Below, piece after piece: positions 11,421 to 22,127 of a DNA stretch of 64,000 bases. Position 1 is the first letter of the stretch. Each line of letters begins with the position of its first letter. The stretch lies in the NCBI RefSeq assembly GCF_963169125.1, contig NC_084795.1:137183701-137247700 (forward strand), given 5' to 3'. The notes under the pieces are model-generated. The model saw nothing but the letters and a program-made list of their open reading frames with translations. It did not search any database and was not told the origin of the DNA. This DNA comes from Humulus lupulus. Lineage: Eukaryota; Streptophyta; Magnoliopsida; Rosales; Cannabaceae. Made by a program: the position numbers and the translations under genes.

Positions 11421-14400
11421 TCAAGCATTGGGGGTAACTACAGCTTCCACGACCGCAGCTTCGGGGGCATCGGTTTCAACGGAGGCTGGCGGAGTCGGCT
11501 CATTGGAAGGAGGAACTTGGTCATGAGAAGGTTCAGAGGTCCCCGCCTCTCCGGGATCTCCCGCCTCAGGAGCTTCAGTACGTTCGTCAATGTTGTAAGT
11601 TTGGACGTACGCCTTTGGGCCCTGATCCCACACGAGTAGCTTCTCCCTCATGGCTTCGGCATCATCTCCCAGATAGCCTAATACCTCCGGGTTCACTTTC
11701 CAGAGTTGATGCATGAGGACCACATGCGATATATTAATCGTCCTGTTCAGTATCACCTCAGCATCCTCCTTCTCCTTCAAGCGCTCCGCCTCGGAGGTTG
11801 CCAGCTGTGCTTCCGCGACAGTTAGTTGGGCCCTCAATTTTTCCATTTCGGCCTTGGAGGCATCCCGCTCCCCCTTAAGAGAATCAATCTCCTTGCGCTG
11901 CTCCCTATTTTGGTTCAGCACGGATTGCTTCTTGGTCACATGCCCCCTGGCAGTGAATTGCAAGGCCTCGATCTCTTTATCCTTCTCGGCGAGCCCCAAC
12001 TGCAGCATAGACACAAGATCCCTACTCCTCTTATGGAGTTGCTCCTCCTCGTGCAGCTTACTCTGAAGAGTGGAATATTCCTCTTGCCGCTTAAGGAGGA
12101 GATCGTTTTTTGATTGCAAGCGGGCTTCCAGGGTATCCTTCTCCACCTTGGCTTGGGACAGCTCTTCCCGGAGCGGAGTTTTCGGCCTTCATCCCATCCG
12201 ACCGCTGTCTAAACTCATTCTCTGCCTTGGCCCGGTACTCTTGATATTTGGCAAGATATTTCTTCTCCGCCTCTTCTTCAGCCGTGCGCCGGGCCTGATC
12301 AATCTTCTCCGAAGCCCCCAAGGCCTGTTGGGTCAGTTTCTGTTTCTCCGCCTCCAAGGCCTGGCGAGCCAGTTGGCTCTCCTCCAGTTGAACCAGAGCT
12401 GCACCAACCTCCCGGAACGAGCGTTCCGCGATCATAGAGGCCTGCAAGGAAAGACAACAGAATGAGCTAAAGCCGGACCAAAAGACAGGTGATCCCAAAA
12501 AATAACAACTGACGGCTTACCCCGGACAGTTGCTGCTTCACAGCGTGTGTCAGCAACAGCGGATCCTTGCTGCTACTGATGGCCCATTTCTCAGAATTGA
12601 GCTTGCAAAAGCTCAGGGCCATGTCCTCCATCATCTCAGCTCCGAACGGCGCCAATGCACGTCCGAGCCTAGGCACCAGCCTCTTCTCCAAGGCTGGACC
12701 ATCCAGAACCGCTCCGGCCGGGTGAAGAGATCTCACCCCCTCGGCCAGCTCAGCTCTCTTCACGGCAGACAAGTTATCTACCCTTCCCTGAGTAACGGCC
12801 TTCTCCGCCTCTAACCGCCTCTTCAAAAAAATATCGGCCCGTCTTACACCCTCCAGGAGAGCAGCGGGAAAACTGGTTGGCTTCCGCGGAAAGTGGAACT
12901 TCAGGCCAGGCAGGGGAAGATTGGTTGTCTGAGAAGACGGAGACCCCGGAAGGGTGGACCCCCTTTGGGCTGGAGGAGGAGGCAGCCGGGGTATTAAGGC
13001 CCCGGTCTGTTTCTTTTGCTGCTGCGGCAGCAGAAGTAATTGCCGTTGTTGCTGCTGGTGGTTTGGATGTTGTTGTTGCTACTGCTGCGGCGTTGGTGAT
13101 TGTCTCTCTTGATCCTGTTGCTGCTGTTGTTGTAGTTGTGGTTGCTGTCATTGCTGTTGTTGTTGCCTTCGACCGGGAGAAGAGTGTCTAAGGCGTTTGT
13201 TCTTAGCGCCCTCAGCATCTTCTCCGGGACGCTTGCTCACCCCAGTTGTCCTCACGGGGAACACAAGCCCTTCCCCGTCGCTGCTGCTACTCGAGACCAT
13301 CATAGTCTCGGAAGGCCCGTCAGCAGGGGACTTCTCTACCCTCGGAGACGCTTGCGCCTCGCCACTTGTCTTCTTGGGGGAGGCAGCTTTACCTCCCCTA
13401 CCAGCCTTGGTCTTCCGTCCTTTCCCCGTGGACGGGTCTTGGCTGGTGGCAGCCTTCTTAATAAGCAAAGTAACCCTCCCCAACATCTTGGCTTCGGGAT
13501 ACTCTGCAAGAAACGTACAAAGCAAGGTTAACGAACCAACAAGCAATGAGAAATAAGATAAGCGGAAGACAAGACAATCAAAAACATAAAAGCACAAGCA
13601 AGCCCGCCAGCAGGGAACAAGAAACAAGAAAAAGAAAAGTTTGAAAGGGACGACCATGCACGAGAAACGTGGATGGCCTTCCCCGAGCAAAACAAAACAT
13701 CGCTTCCTGCTCCAGGAAGCTCCCGTACTCCTTGAAGTCCGGGAATGACATGCTGAGAGAAGAAGGGTAAACCATGATGACACCTTCTGGCAGACTACCG
13801 TCACTCAGACACCAGAGAAGCTCATCTACCCTATCGCAATACCTGTCGAAAGGTATCCTACGCGGATCTAGCCTAAAAAAACGGGGATCAAACCCCATCT
13901 GAGAGATCCGGGAAACCTCAGACAGGCTGGGGGTGTGGATCAATCGAAAACTAGTCTTACCTCTCCCGGAGGTACTAGCCCCCGGAGCCCCTTCGTTAGG
14001 GTAAGCCGCGGCGTGGCGAGCCTCGATCTCCTCTTCCTCCGGCTGGGGGTCGGGGAACCTCTCCGCCCAACTAGGAGATAGAGTATTTTCGTCCCGAGCT
14101 GCTTGGGTGATCACCTTAGACAGCTCCAGGGCAATCTGCTCCCGGATATCAGCTGACACCTGATTTTGCCCCCTGCCACTCACTGGCTCGATGTTTTGGA
14201 AGGAGGCAAGTAGCCCATACTCCCTCAACGATTCGGAGGTCACAAGTCCCTCCACTTTCAACTCTTCCTCAGAAAGCCCTTCGTAGAACTTGGACCTCCT
14301 TATCATCTCCGCGCAGCGAGGTGTCCGCGGAACGACTTCTGCGAAAATCAAATACAAGCGTTAGAGATCCTCCCAAAAGGCAAATCAAGCGCAAAGAAAC

Positions 14401-15798
14401 AAAGTAGAAAAGGAGAGGAAGGAGCGCTTACCAGGGATTTTGAAGTCCAAAGATAGGGCTGGCACCCTCTTCAGCGGGAAGCCAGTCGTCAGGAACCAGT
14501 ATTCTCGGAGGTCTGGAACCCTCGCGGTATGACAAGTGGGGCACATCACGTCCGGGTGCCTTTCTAGCCTGTAAAACCCCACCTTGTCTGAATGACCCCT
14601 CATACGCTGAGACTTCAACCCGTAAAAGTACAGCACCTCCTCCGGGGTAGGAGGTTCCAGTCTCCGGGACTTGCAAAAGATGAACCACCCTGCTAAGAGC
14701 TTGTAGCTGGGAGGAATTAACTGGAAGGGGGCAATCCCCGCCTTCACACAGAAATTGGCGAAGTAACTCCTTAGGGGCAAGTGCGCCCCACACACTATGT
14801 GTGCCCAGCTCCAGGCACCAAAGCCCTCGTGACTCTGGCTAGCTGACTCGCCCAGCACCGACAGACGGTGCCACATCAGACCTGGGATGTTCTTCAGGCC
14901 TGCCTCAGAGGAATACAGCTCCAGCATGCCATAATTCCTGAAAAGGTTCGGTTTTTGGTCCATCTCCCAGATGGAACTATTGGAGGTTGGTGGGCTAGCC
15001 GCGACCACTTTCGCCTTTCCTTTCCCCTTTCCACCAGCGACAGGAGAGCCCTTCTCTTGGGCAGAATCAGCCTCCCCCGCAGCAAGGAGTTGTTCCTTTG
15101 AGATGTTCGTCACTGGACAAAAGAAAAGAAAGAAGAAAACACTCTAAGCAGTCAGCACCCTTGTCATACCCTAGTGGTATCAAAGGCGTCGGGGAGACCC
15201 TCCCCGAAAACTGCTTGGAGAGGCTCCCACCGAGCTTACCGAGGGATTGGCACCATGCCACCCGAAGGGCAACAAGGAACCAGGCTCAGACCCCGAGCCT
15301 AAGCCCACCAAAAGAAGTGTGTTCCCAGAGAAAGACACCCTAAAGGCGTTCATGCTTATGCCCTAAAACAGCAAAACAAGGGACGACTTTCCACACGCAA
15401 ATCGCCAAAGCATGCAGAAAAGGCTACTTATCGACTCACAATCAATCACATGCCTACCAAAGCCCTATTCACACATGCACATAAGCAATAATGGCAGAAA
15501 CCTCTACTCTAAAAACTACCAACAACCTAAGGTTTGGGAGTAAAGAGCAAAGTAGAAATACTTACTGATATTCGGGTAGTTGGGGGTTGAAGGAGTAACT
15601 GGATCACTGCACAGCACGATCGCGAGAAGTAAAAGCTGCAAAGACGAACGGCGATTCAAACTAGGAACTTCGGGGAATAAACCCACTGCCAAATCAAAAA
15701 GAAAAGTTTCCAGATACTTACCAAAAGAAATGGCAAGTTCGGGGGAATGTAAGCTGGGAAGCCTGAGAGTTCGAAGGTTTGGAAATCTGAAAATCCAT
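11421..15798 (-). CDS. Antisense multi-exon gene of element A (putative gypsy-type transposon protein)
   Basis: Transcribed opposite to gag-pol. Exons inferred from splice signals and reading phase: 15798-15722 (ATG at 15798, donor GTAAGT), 15606-15566, 15112-14432, 14338 to about 13652/13655, 13503-12521, and 12441-11421. Phase agrees at every junction I could test; only the donor of the fourth exon is ambiguous. The protein, roughly 950 residues, has a conserved N-terminal domain like B's (motifs APFQL, LLAG, PTPEE), an acidic segment, a glutamine-rich tract, and a long C-terminal coiled coil rich in Glu, Lys and Gln. Defects: two in-frame stops inside the glutamine tract (13150-13148 and 13081-13079) and one frameshift near 12180. 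Function unknown. The family is known from extra open frames of Tat elements; a structural or regulatory role is only a guess. Confidence 0.8.
13020..13165 (-). repeat. CAA/CAG-rich tract coding polyglutamine in A's antisense gene
   Basis: A run of CAA and CAG triplets on the minus strand inside exon five. The correct frame gives glutamine-rich protein with two stops; other frames give artificial Asn/Ser-rich or Thr/Ala-rich open frames. Imperfect units suggest an old microsatellite expansion. Confidence 0.8.
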
Positions 15799-15840
15799 GG
15801 AGAATCTGAAAGCGTAAAGAGGAAGAAAGGTCCTTTCCCT

Positions 15841-15850
15841 CGTTTTTATA
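15841..15850 (-). promoter_or_regulatory. TATA box of A's antisense gene
   Basis: On the minus strand the sequence reads GCTATAAAAACG. It sits about 45 bp upstream of the ATG at 15798 and is the only good TATA box in the region. It implies a very short leader and an antisense promoter internal to the element, independent of the LTR. Confidence 0.6.
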
Positions 15851-16294
15851 GCAGGGAAGAGGCCGTTTCGAATTCCTCAAGTGGACGGTCCCGATCTTCC
15901 CATTCCGTGTGCATCAGATCCAACGGCTGGAGAGGAAGCGACGATCCTATTTATGACTCCTCGGATGGGAATAAAGTATTTATTTCCCATCATTACACCA
16001 CCTCGGGCCTGGAGTACCATTAAAAACCGTCAAATCATTAGTCAGATGACTGACGCACGCATACTCAACCAGTCGCCTCACGCACACGTCTTGGTCGCAG
16101 AACCATTCCCAGAATGACACGTGGTCCTTGCCGCACTTGAGTACTTGATCTCAAACAGAAGAAATTCCCTTTCTTTTTCATACTAACACTCAGGCGGGAA
16201 AAAGGAACCCTTCCGGGAACACAGAAGGTGCCCCCTCGCCTAATCTAAGAAACTGATTGTACAAGCTCCCGGATCTCTCAAAGCTCCGTGACCT
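15851..16294 (-). promoter_or_regulatory. Likely promoter region of A's antisense gene, with G-box
   Basis: Non-coding, between the antisense TATA box and the polypurine tract. On the minus strand it contains a CACGTG G-box core (16118-16123, context CCACGTGTC, ABRE-like) and CCAGCCGTTGG near 15920-15930. These are known plant promoter motifs, but their activity here is inference. Confidence 0.45.
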
Positions 16295-16305
16295 TGGGGG
16301 GTAAA
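16295..16305 (+). other. Polypurine tract of element A
   Basis: TGGGGGGTAAA lies immediately before the 3' LTR, the expected priming site for plus-strand DNA synthesis. Confidence 0.75.
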
Positions 16306-17191
16306 TGTTATCCAGATTTCCGGATAGCGTTTAGATTGATGACCTCGGGGAAGCAGAATTATCGATGTCTTTCACGGTAGGTGACCAGAGCTCGCGGATG
16401 AACAGAAAGGCTTCGCCTCTCCCGCTTAGTGTCCGGATTACTCATCCAAGCAAACACAATACGGAAACTCGTCAACTCTCCCGGACTCCCGAAGGGGTAT
16501 CCTTCGGGGAAGCTCCTTCCAGGAGAAGCTCTTCGAGTGGTCTCCGCAGAAGCAGTTCCGTGCCTCGCACGGAACAAAGCCAAACGGTCGAGTCCTGGAG
16601 GAGGCATATTTGGAATGATATCCGCCTGACACAGGATCCCGCCTGACACGCCCGTCAGGTCAAAGCCGCACACAACCCAGCACGCCTAAGGGTACCTTTT
16701 CGCCCACTGTTCCGCTGACAACTTGGAAAAGACGGCTGACTTTGTGTGTTCCCCATACTTTCACGTAAATATACCCACATAGAGTCTTGTAGCCATGCTA
16801 CTACAGTAATTGTATCCCTATTTATGGCTGGTGTAATTAAGACTCATGTACGTAGAGAAAAACCCTAATCCAAAACCCTAGCTATAAAGACCCCTTCATT
16901 TTACAAGAAGGGGGACGAAAAAATGATATAGCAAAAACTCTACTAAAATCTCTCTAGCTTCATCTTCTTCAAGAGAACCCGAGAGAAACACTGTGAGTGT
17001 GTGAAGTTCTTGTGCACCAGCCATCTTACTGTAACCTTTTCCAAGTATAATAACATCGACTCGTGGACTAGGGCTTGTTAACGCCTGAACCACGTAAAAA
17101 CACTGTTTGTTTAGTTACATTTCAGCATTTCTACAGTTCTTATCTTTTTATTATTCCGTTAGTTATTCTTTTCCGAAAAACTCGGTAAACA
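16306..17191 (+). repeat. 3' LTR of element A
   Basis: Same length as the 5' LTR, with about eight substitutions and no length change. Ends CGGTAAACA, followed by the right target-site copy GGTAT at 17192-17196. Confidence 0.95.
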
Positions 17192-17250
17192 GGTATGTTT
17201 TTGGAGGCTTTGAAGTGTTAGAAACGCGGTTGGGAATGGCCCAGGGTTGG

Positions 17251-17387
17251 GGGCCGCGGCCCTGTTCTTGTGCGCCGCGGCCCTAGTTCGAAGAAGCAGG
17301 TGTCAGGAAATTGGCCTTGCTGGGCGCCGCAGCCCTTGCCTCAGAGAACCCTGGGGACCGCGGCCCAAGGTGCTAGGGCCACAGCCC
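17251..17387. repeat. Cluster of GGGCCGCGGCCC palindromes in C's LTR
   Basis: Five copies of a 10-12-bp self-complementary motif: perfect GGGCCGCGGCCC at 17251-17262, then variants at 17272-17283, near 17324-17334, 17356-17366 and 17376-17387. The first two also occur, with the same spacer, in solo LTR I. Confidence 0.8.
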
Positions 17388-17989
17388 TTGCCCTGTTTTC
17401 GCCCCCGTTTGCTCGTTTTGACCCCGGAAACCTAGTTTTAGGCCTCGGGAGTGTCCTTGCTATTTGGATTAGTTTGGATTGATATCTTGGAGGCTAGATA
17501 ATGGTTTGAGAGCCCTTGATTATCTTGATTATTGATGGTATCCCATATGTGTTGTGATTAGGTAACCGCTAAAGGACTAAAAGCTAAACCGTTCTCAAGG
17601 GTCGTTCTTTTGTTCGTTCTAGCTCGAATCAAAGGTAAGAAAACTGCACCCCAAGTGTGACATGCATGGATGTTCATGAGGCATGTTGATTGTGAGAATA
17701 TGGACATGGATTGAATATAGAATGCTTAGCATATGTTGCTCACTTGTGCATGTTACTGACTCATTAGTCAGGTTTGACAAAGGTGCTAGTATCAACTGTG
17801 AAGCTGTGACTTATTAGTCAGGTTCGGCAGTGGTACTGGGCACTGATCACGTTGAGCTGACTCATTAGTCAGGACGGCCTTAGCGTGTATTACGCAAGCT
17901 AATAAGATTTGATCTAATCGACTATTAGCATTGAATGACTCAAAGAGCATTAATGCCAGACCGACCCCGAGGGTCGATGATTGAAATAA

Positions 17990-18255
17990 GCGCTTGGAGG
18001 CTAGTGGCTTACTTAGCAGCCACTCTCCCATTTGAAACAGTGACGTGCTTGTCAGTCACTCAGTATGGTTTACCAGAACCTGTTGAAGGCTAGTGGCTTA
18101 CCTAACAGCCACTCTTCCATTTGAATTAGTGACTTGCTTGTCAGTCACTCAGTATGGTTTACCAGAACCTGTTGAAGGCTAGTGGCTTACCTAACAGCCA
18201 CTCTTCCATTTGAATTAGTGACTTGCCTGTCAGTCACTCAGTGTGGTTTATCAGG
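17990..18255. repeat. 89-bp hairpin-bearing tandem repeats in C's LTR
   Basis: About three units with period 89, aligned at 17996, 18085 and 18174. Each unit has two inverted repeats: AGTGGC...GCCACT and AGTGAC...GTCACT. The same repeat occurs four times in solo LTR I. Two related AGTCAGG-type elements precede the array at 17760-17875. Confidence 0.8.
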
Positions 18256-18764
18256 ACCTCATGTGATGTTCACTCATTTGTTTAAAGCTTTATGCTCAGT
18301 GTGATTATAATGATAATCATTTGATAATGTTTATGAAAAGTGTTATGTTTTCTTGCTGGGCGTTGGCTCATGGGTGCTATGTGGTGCAGGTAAAGGGAAA
18401 GAAAAGCTCACCTAGCCTTGAGTGGAGAGCTGATGTGGTGTTGTGTACATATGCGGCCGCTTGACCACCACGGCCAAGGAGTTCTCAGAGGAACTAGGGG
18501 GTTTACCCTATTTTTGCCGCTTAGGTCGGCGGGATTGTAAATTTGAAACAGTAGTGACCATTTTGTACTGAGAACAACTTGTAAACGTTTTGTTTAGCTC
18601 TGCAGAGCAGTTTGTAATTAAAATCTCCATTTCCTTTTTATTGGTTTTATACCTTAGCCTGTTAATCACACTTAGAGCACGTTTTTGACCAAAGGACTCA
18701 GGCAATGAGTCAAATTTCCGGTCCACCGTTCACCGTAACTGTTCTGGGGTAGCCAGGTATTACA

Positions 18765-19091
18765 ACTTGGTATCAGAGCTGTGCCAAGGTTAAGGTTCCT
18801 GTAGACTGGCTGGGCATGTACACACATCACTGAAGTCAAGCTCGACTCATGGTTTGGTAACTCTTTATATAGTTATGTGCATAACTACCTAAATGTGGTG
18901 CAAATGCTTTACCTGTATGCATGAGACACTATGTTGGCCTTGTGCCCCTGAAATATTATAAACTGTTATGTGATACATGCTGAGTGCTGAGTGCCATAAA
19001 CATGTATCTGTTTGTGAATATTGAATGACTGTGGAATATGATAACTGTCTGCTTATTCTTGGACCGTGAGGCGGCAAGAGCATCGCCAGGA
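18765..19091 (+). mobile_element. Internal stub of element C with tRNA-iMet primer-binding site
   Basis: TGGTATCAGAGC at 18768-18779 is the standard initiator-methionine primer site. About 310 bp of leader follows. The sequence then passes, near 19080-19091, straight into the coiled-coil exon of B's antisense gene, so the rest of C, including its second LTR, was lost with part of B. The exact breakpoint is uncertain by about 15 bp. Confidence 0.75.
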
Positions 19092-19528
19092 CTAAAACTC
19101 AGCTCGAGGAGATGAGGAACGAGAACCAGGCGGCTGTGGCCACTCACCAGGCTTCTCTGCAGACGGCTAAGGATGCCTTGGCGGCCGCTCAGGCCGAGCT
19201 GGAAAACACTCGCCCAAAGATACAAGAGCTCGAGACCGCCCTCGCCACTGCGCGGACAGACCTAGATGCCGCGAAGGCTGAGGCCAAGGCCGCCCTGGAG
19301 GCCGAGCGGGCAACTTCAGATACCTCCATGGAAGACATGTTCTACCATTTCTGGGCCTACAACCCGGACGCCGACTTCTCCTTCCTATCAGCGAACATCT
19401 GGGAGCGCTTGCTGGTGAAGTTCAAAGCTCGCCTTGATAAAGAAGCGCCCTCCGAGGCCGGGGAAGGCTCCGGCGCAGCTGAGCAGGGTGAGACGGTGTC
19501 CTCCAAGGGGCCACCTGGCGGAGCTTAG
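19092..19528 (+). pseudogene. Antisense gene of element B, 3'-terminal coiled-coil exon
   Basis: An open frame ending at TAG 19526-19528. It encodes a heptad-like coiled coil rich in Ala, Glu, Lys and Leu, then an acidic, Gly/Ser-rich tail. It matches the C-terminal layout of A's antisense protein: coiled coil, then a short segment with an aromatic-NP-acidic motif and a conserved LLV, then an acidic Pro/Gly-rich tail. The gene's 5' exons are at 500-1797; an estimated 1.5-2 kb of middle is missing. Confidence 0.7.
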
Positions 19529-19681
19529 GGCCTTCCTCTTTCGTGCCCTTTCCTTCAATATTTTTTAATTTTTTTGTGTAACCTTTGCATGAGGTGCTTC
19601 CACCTCGAGACAATTTAACTATCAACTTTATTTTTAATTGATTTACTGCCCTTTGCCTCTACGCATTTTAGTTACTATTTT
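19529..19681. other. 3' flank of B's antisense gene
   Basis: T-rich sequence (long T runs near 19560-19575) after the antisense stop. Possible 3' untranslated region; no gene. Confidence 0.4.
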
Positions 19682-20250
19682 GAAAAACTTAGTTCGCGTT
19701 AATCTTTATCTATATCTCAAGCTCTTTAGGAAGAATAACGATCAATAGATTTAAATCAACTTCTAAGTTTTATGACCTGGTTATATCCAGGAACTTAATT
19801 TGAAAACTTAGTTCGCGTTAATTTTTATCAATGTCTCGAGCTCTTTAGGAAGAACAACGATCAATAGATTTAAATCAACTTCTAAGTTTTATGACCTGGT
19901 TATATCCAGGAACTTAATTTGAAAAACTTAGTTCGTGTTAATTTTTATCAATATCTCGAGCTATTTAGGAAGAACAACGATCAATAGATTTAAATCAACT
20001 TCTAAGTTTTATGACCTGGTTATATCCAGGAACTTAATTTGAAAACTTAGTTCGTGTTAATTTTTATCAATATCTCGAGCTCTTTAGGAAGAACAACAAT
20101 CAATAGATTTAAATCAACTTCTAAGTTTTATGACCTGGTTATATCCAGGATAGGACTTAGTTTGCGTTAATCCCTATCAATATCTCGCGTTTTTTAAGAA
20201 AAACAACTGTCAATCGATATGAATCAACTTCTAAGTCATTAAGGCGACCT
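19682..20250. repeat. About 120-bp tandem repeat array in element B
   Basis: Four units start at 19682, 19802, 19921 and 20041, with a degenerate fifth from about 20152. Each carries a hairpin, CCTGG-TTATAT-CCAGG (for example 19776-19791). The array lies between the end of the antisense gene (19528) and the end of pol (20407), the same position as A's 70-bp array, but the sequences are unrelated. Confidence 0.9.
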
Positions 20251-20406
20251 GGTATTATCTAGGTACCACATGCCCCCCCAAGTAACTGGGAAAGGGTCTT
20301 TCGTGGTTACTTTAGATTACACTTGAAAACATGCACAAATATAAACAAAAAGTTGATTCTCATTGCTTAATACATAAAAAATGGCCTTCCAGGCCTTACA
20401 AGTGAA

Positions 20407-22109
20407 TCATTGATAGTATCTCTTCAAATGGATGGCGTTCCAGGTCTGTGGGACTGCCCCTCCATTAAGGCGAACTAATTTGTAAGTTCCTTCTTTAATG
20501 ACTTCGATGACTTGATACGGTCACTCCCAGTTCGGTCCCAAGACTCCATCTTTGGGATCCTTACCGGCTAAGAAGACTCTCCTTAGGACCAGGTCGCCAA
20601 CGCTAAAGGCGCACTTTTTGACTTTGGAGTTGAAATAGCGAGTGATCTTCTGCTGATAATGGGCGAGCTGGAGTTGTGAATCTTCTCGCCTTTCATCAAC
20701 TAGGTCAAGGGAAGCGCAAAGTAGCTCGTGGTTGCGGTCCTGGTCATAAGACTGGACCCTATGCGAAAGCACCTTAATCTCCACGGGGAGGACTACCTCA
20801 CTACCAAAGGTCAGGGAGAAAGGAGTACGACCTGTAGGAGTCCGATGCGAGGTTCGGTACGCCCAGAGAACCTGGGGGAGCTATTCTGGCCAGACCCCTT
20901 TCGCTTCATCTAGTCTCTTCTTGAGGCTCGCCTTGAGAGTCTTGTTGACAGCCTCGACCTGGCCGTTCGCCTGAGGATAGGCCACGGAGGAGAAACTTTT
21001 CACAATTCCGTACCTTTTGCAAAATTCGGTAAACAGGTCGCTGTCGAACTGAGTCCCATTGTCGCAGACAATCTTCTTGGGTAGCTCGAATCGGCAGATA
21101 ATGTTCTTAACCACGAAGTCAAGGACTTTTTTGGAAGTTATCGTTGCCAGAGGTTCTGCCTTAGCCCACTTCGTAAAGTAGTCGATGGCTACCACGGCGT
21201 GGCGGACCCCACCCTTTCCAGTAGGGAGGGCGCCAACCAAGTCGATCCCCCAAACTGCAAACGGCCATGGGGAAGAGATCATCTTCAGCTCGACTGGGGG
21301 AGCTCGGGCAACTGTGGCGAATTGCTGGCATTTGTCCCACTTCTTCACGTATGAGATTGAGTCTTTGGACAGAGTTGGCCAATAATAACCTTGCCTCAGG
21401 ACCTTCAAGGCCAAGCTTTGCCCCCCAGTGTGATCTCCGCAAAAACCCTCATGCACTTCCTGCAGGATGGCCTTTGCTTCGCCTGGAAGAACACATCGTA
21501 GGAGAGGTAGGGAGTGCCCATGCCGGTATAACACCCCCTCTATTATAGCGTACCTAGGAGCTTGATACATAACTCATCGCGCATCATTACGCCCTTCAGG
21601 TAGCTTTCCCTCGACGAGATACTCAAGGATGAGAGTAATCCAGGTTGGCCTGGCGTCGATCATCTCGACCTCCGTCCTGGCTTCCTCTATACTTGGTTTC
21701 TCCAAGAATTCTACCGGCACTAACCCCAGGGTTTCTGTCTCCCCAGAGGTGGCGAGCTTGGCGAGAGAGTGTGCGTTAGTGTTCTGCTCCCGAGGTATCT
21801 GCTCGATCGAGCCCCGCCCGAACGCGGACAGCTCAACCTTTACCCTCGCTAGATAGGCAGCCATCTTAGGTCCCGTGCTTGATATTCGCCCAGAACCTGG
21901 TTTACCACGAGCTGGGAGTCACTAAAGCACTGAACGGAGCTCGCCTTCAGCTCTTGAGCTATCCTTAGCCTGGCCAGCAAAGCTTCGTATTCGGCCTCGT
22001 TGTTGGAGGCCTTGAACCCGAACCTCAGCGCCGAGTGGAATCTATGTCCTTCAGGGGATATCAAAATGATTCCAGCTCCGGAGCCGTTCTCATTGGATGA
22101 ACCATCCAC
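20407..22109 (-). pseudogene. Element B second RNase H and integrase
   Basis: Archaeal-like RNase H (22109-21849) keeps the VDGSS, NNEAE and FSDS motifs; a frameshift near 21860 separates its C-terminal end. Integrase (21570-20407): the zinc-binding region has Trp in place of one Cys (minus codon TGG at 21339-21337, context KKWDKC), so metal binding is probably lost. The catalytic Asp (WGIDLVG), Asp (CDNGTQF) and Glu (GQVEAVNK) are present. Further stops occur near 21575, 20882 and 20521. Pol ends KRYYQ with a stop at 20409-20407. No chromodomain. Confidence 0.88.
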
Positions 22110-22127
22110 AAATATCCTTCACGACGC

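Larger units (their letters stand above)
2622..17191 (+). mobile_element. Element A: complete Tat-like Ty3/gypsy LTR retrotransposon
   Basis: A 14.57-kb element with LTRs at 2622-3507 and 16306-17191, both 886 bp, starting TGTTATCC and ending TAAACA. Flanked by a perfect 5-bp target-site duplication GGTAT (2617-2621 and 17192-17196). I count about eight differences between the LTRs (roughly 1%), so it is the youngest dated insertion here. Order: LTR, primer site, gag-pol, spacer with 70-bp tandem repeats, multi-exon gene on the opposite strand, its promoter, polypurine tract, LTR. Pol has one in-frame stop and one frameshift. Confidence 0.95.
17197..18764 (+). repeat. LTR of element C, right part
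   Basis: Continues the LTR started at 1798. Aligns by eye with solo LTR I: palindromes (17251-17387), 89-bp repeats (17990-18255), the conserved TTGCTGGGC...GTGGTGCAGG block (18351-18395), and an end in GGTATTACA just before a primer-binding site. No open frame of note. Confidence 0.85.

Noticed and set aside
12774..13218. Thr/Ala-rich and Asn/Ser-rich minus-strand open frames
   Set aside because: Alternative frames of the CAA/CAG tract; only the glutamine frame joins the flanking exons.
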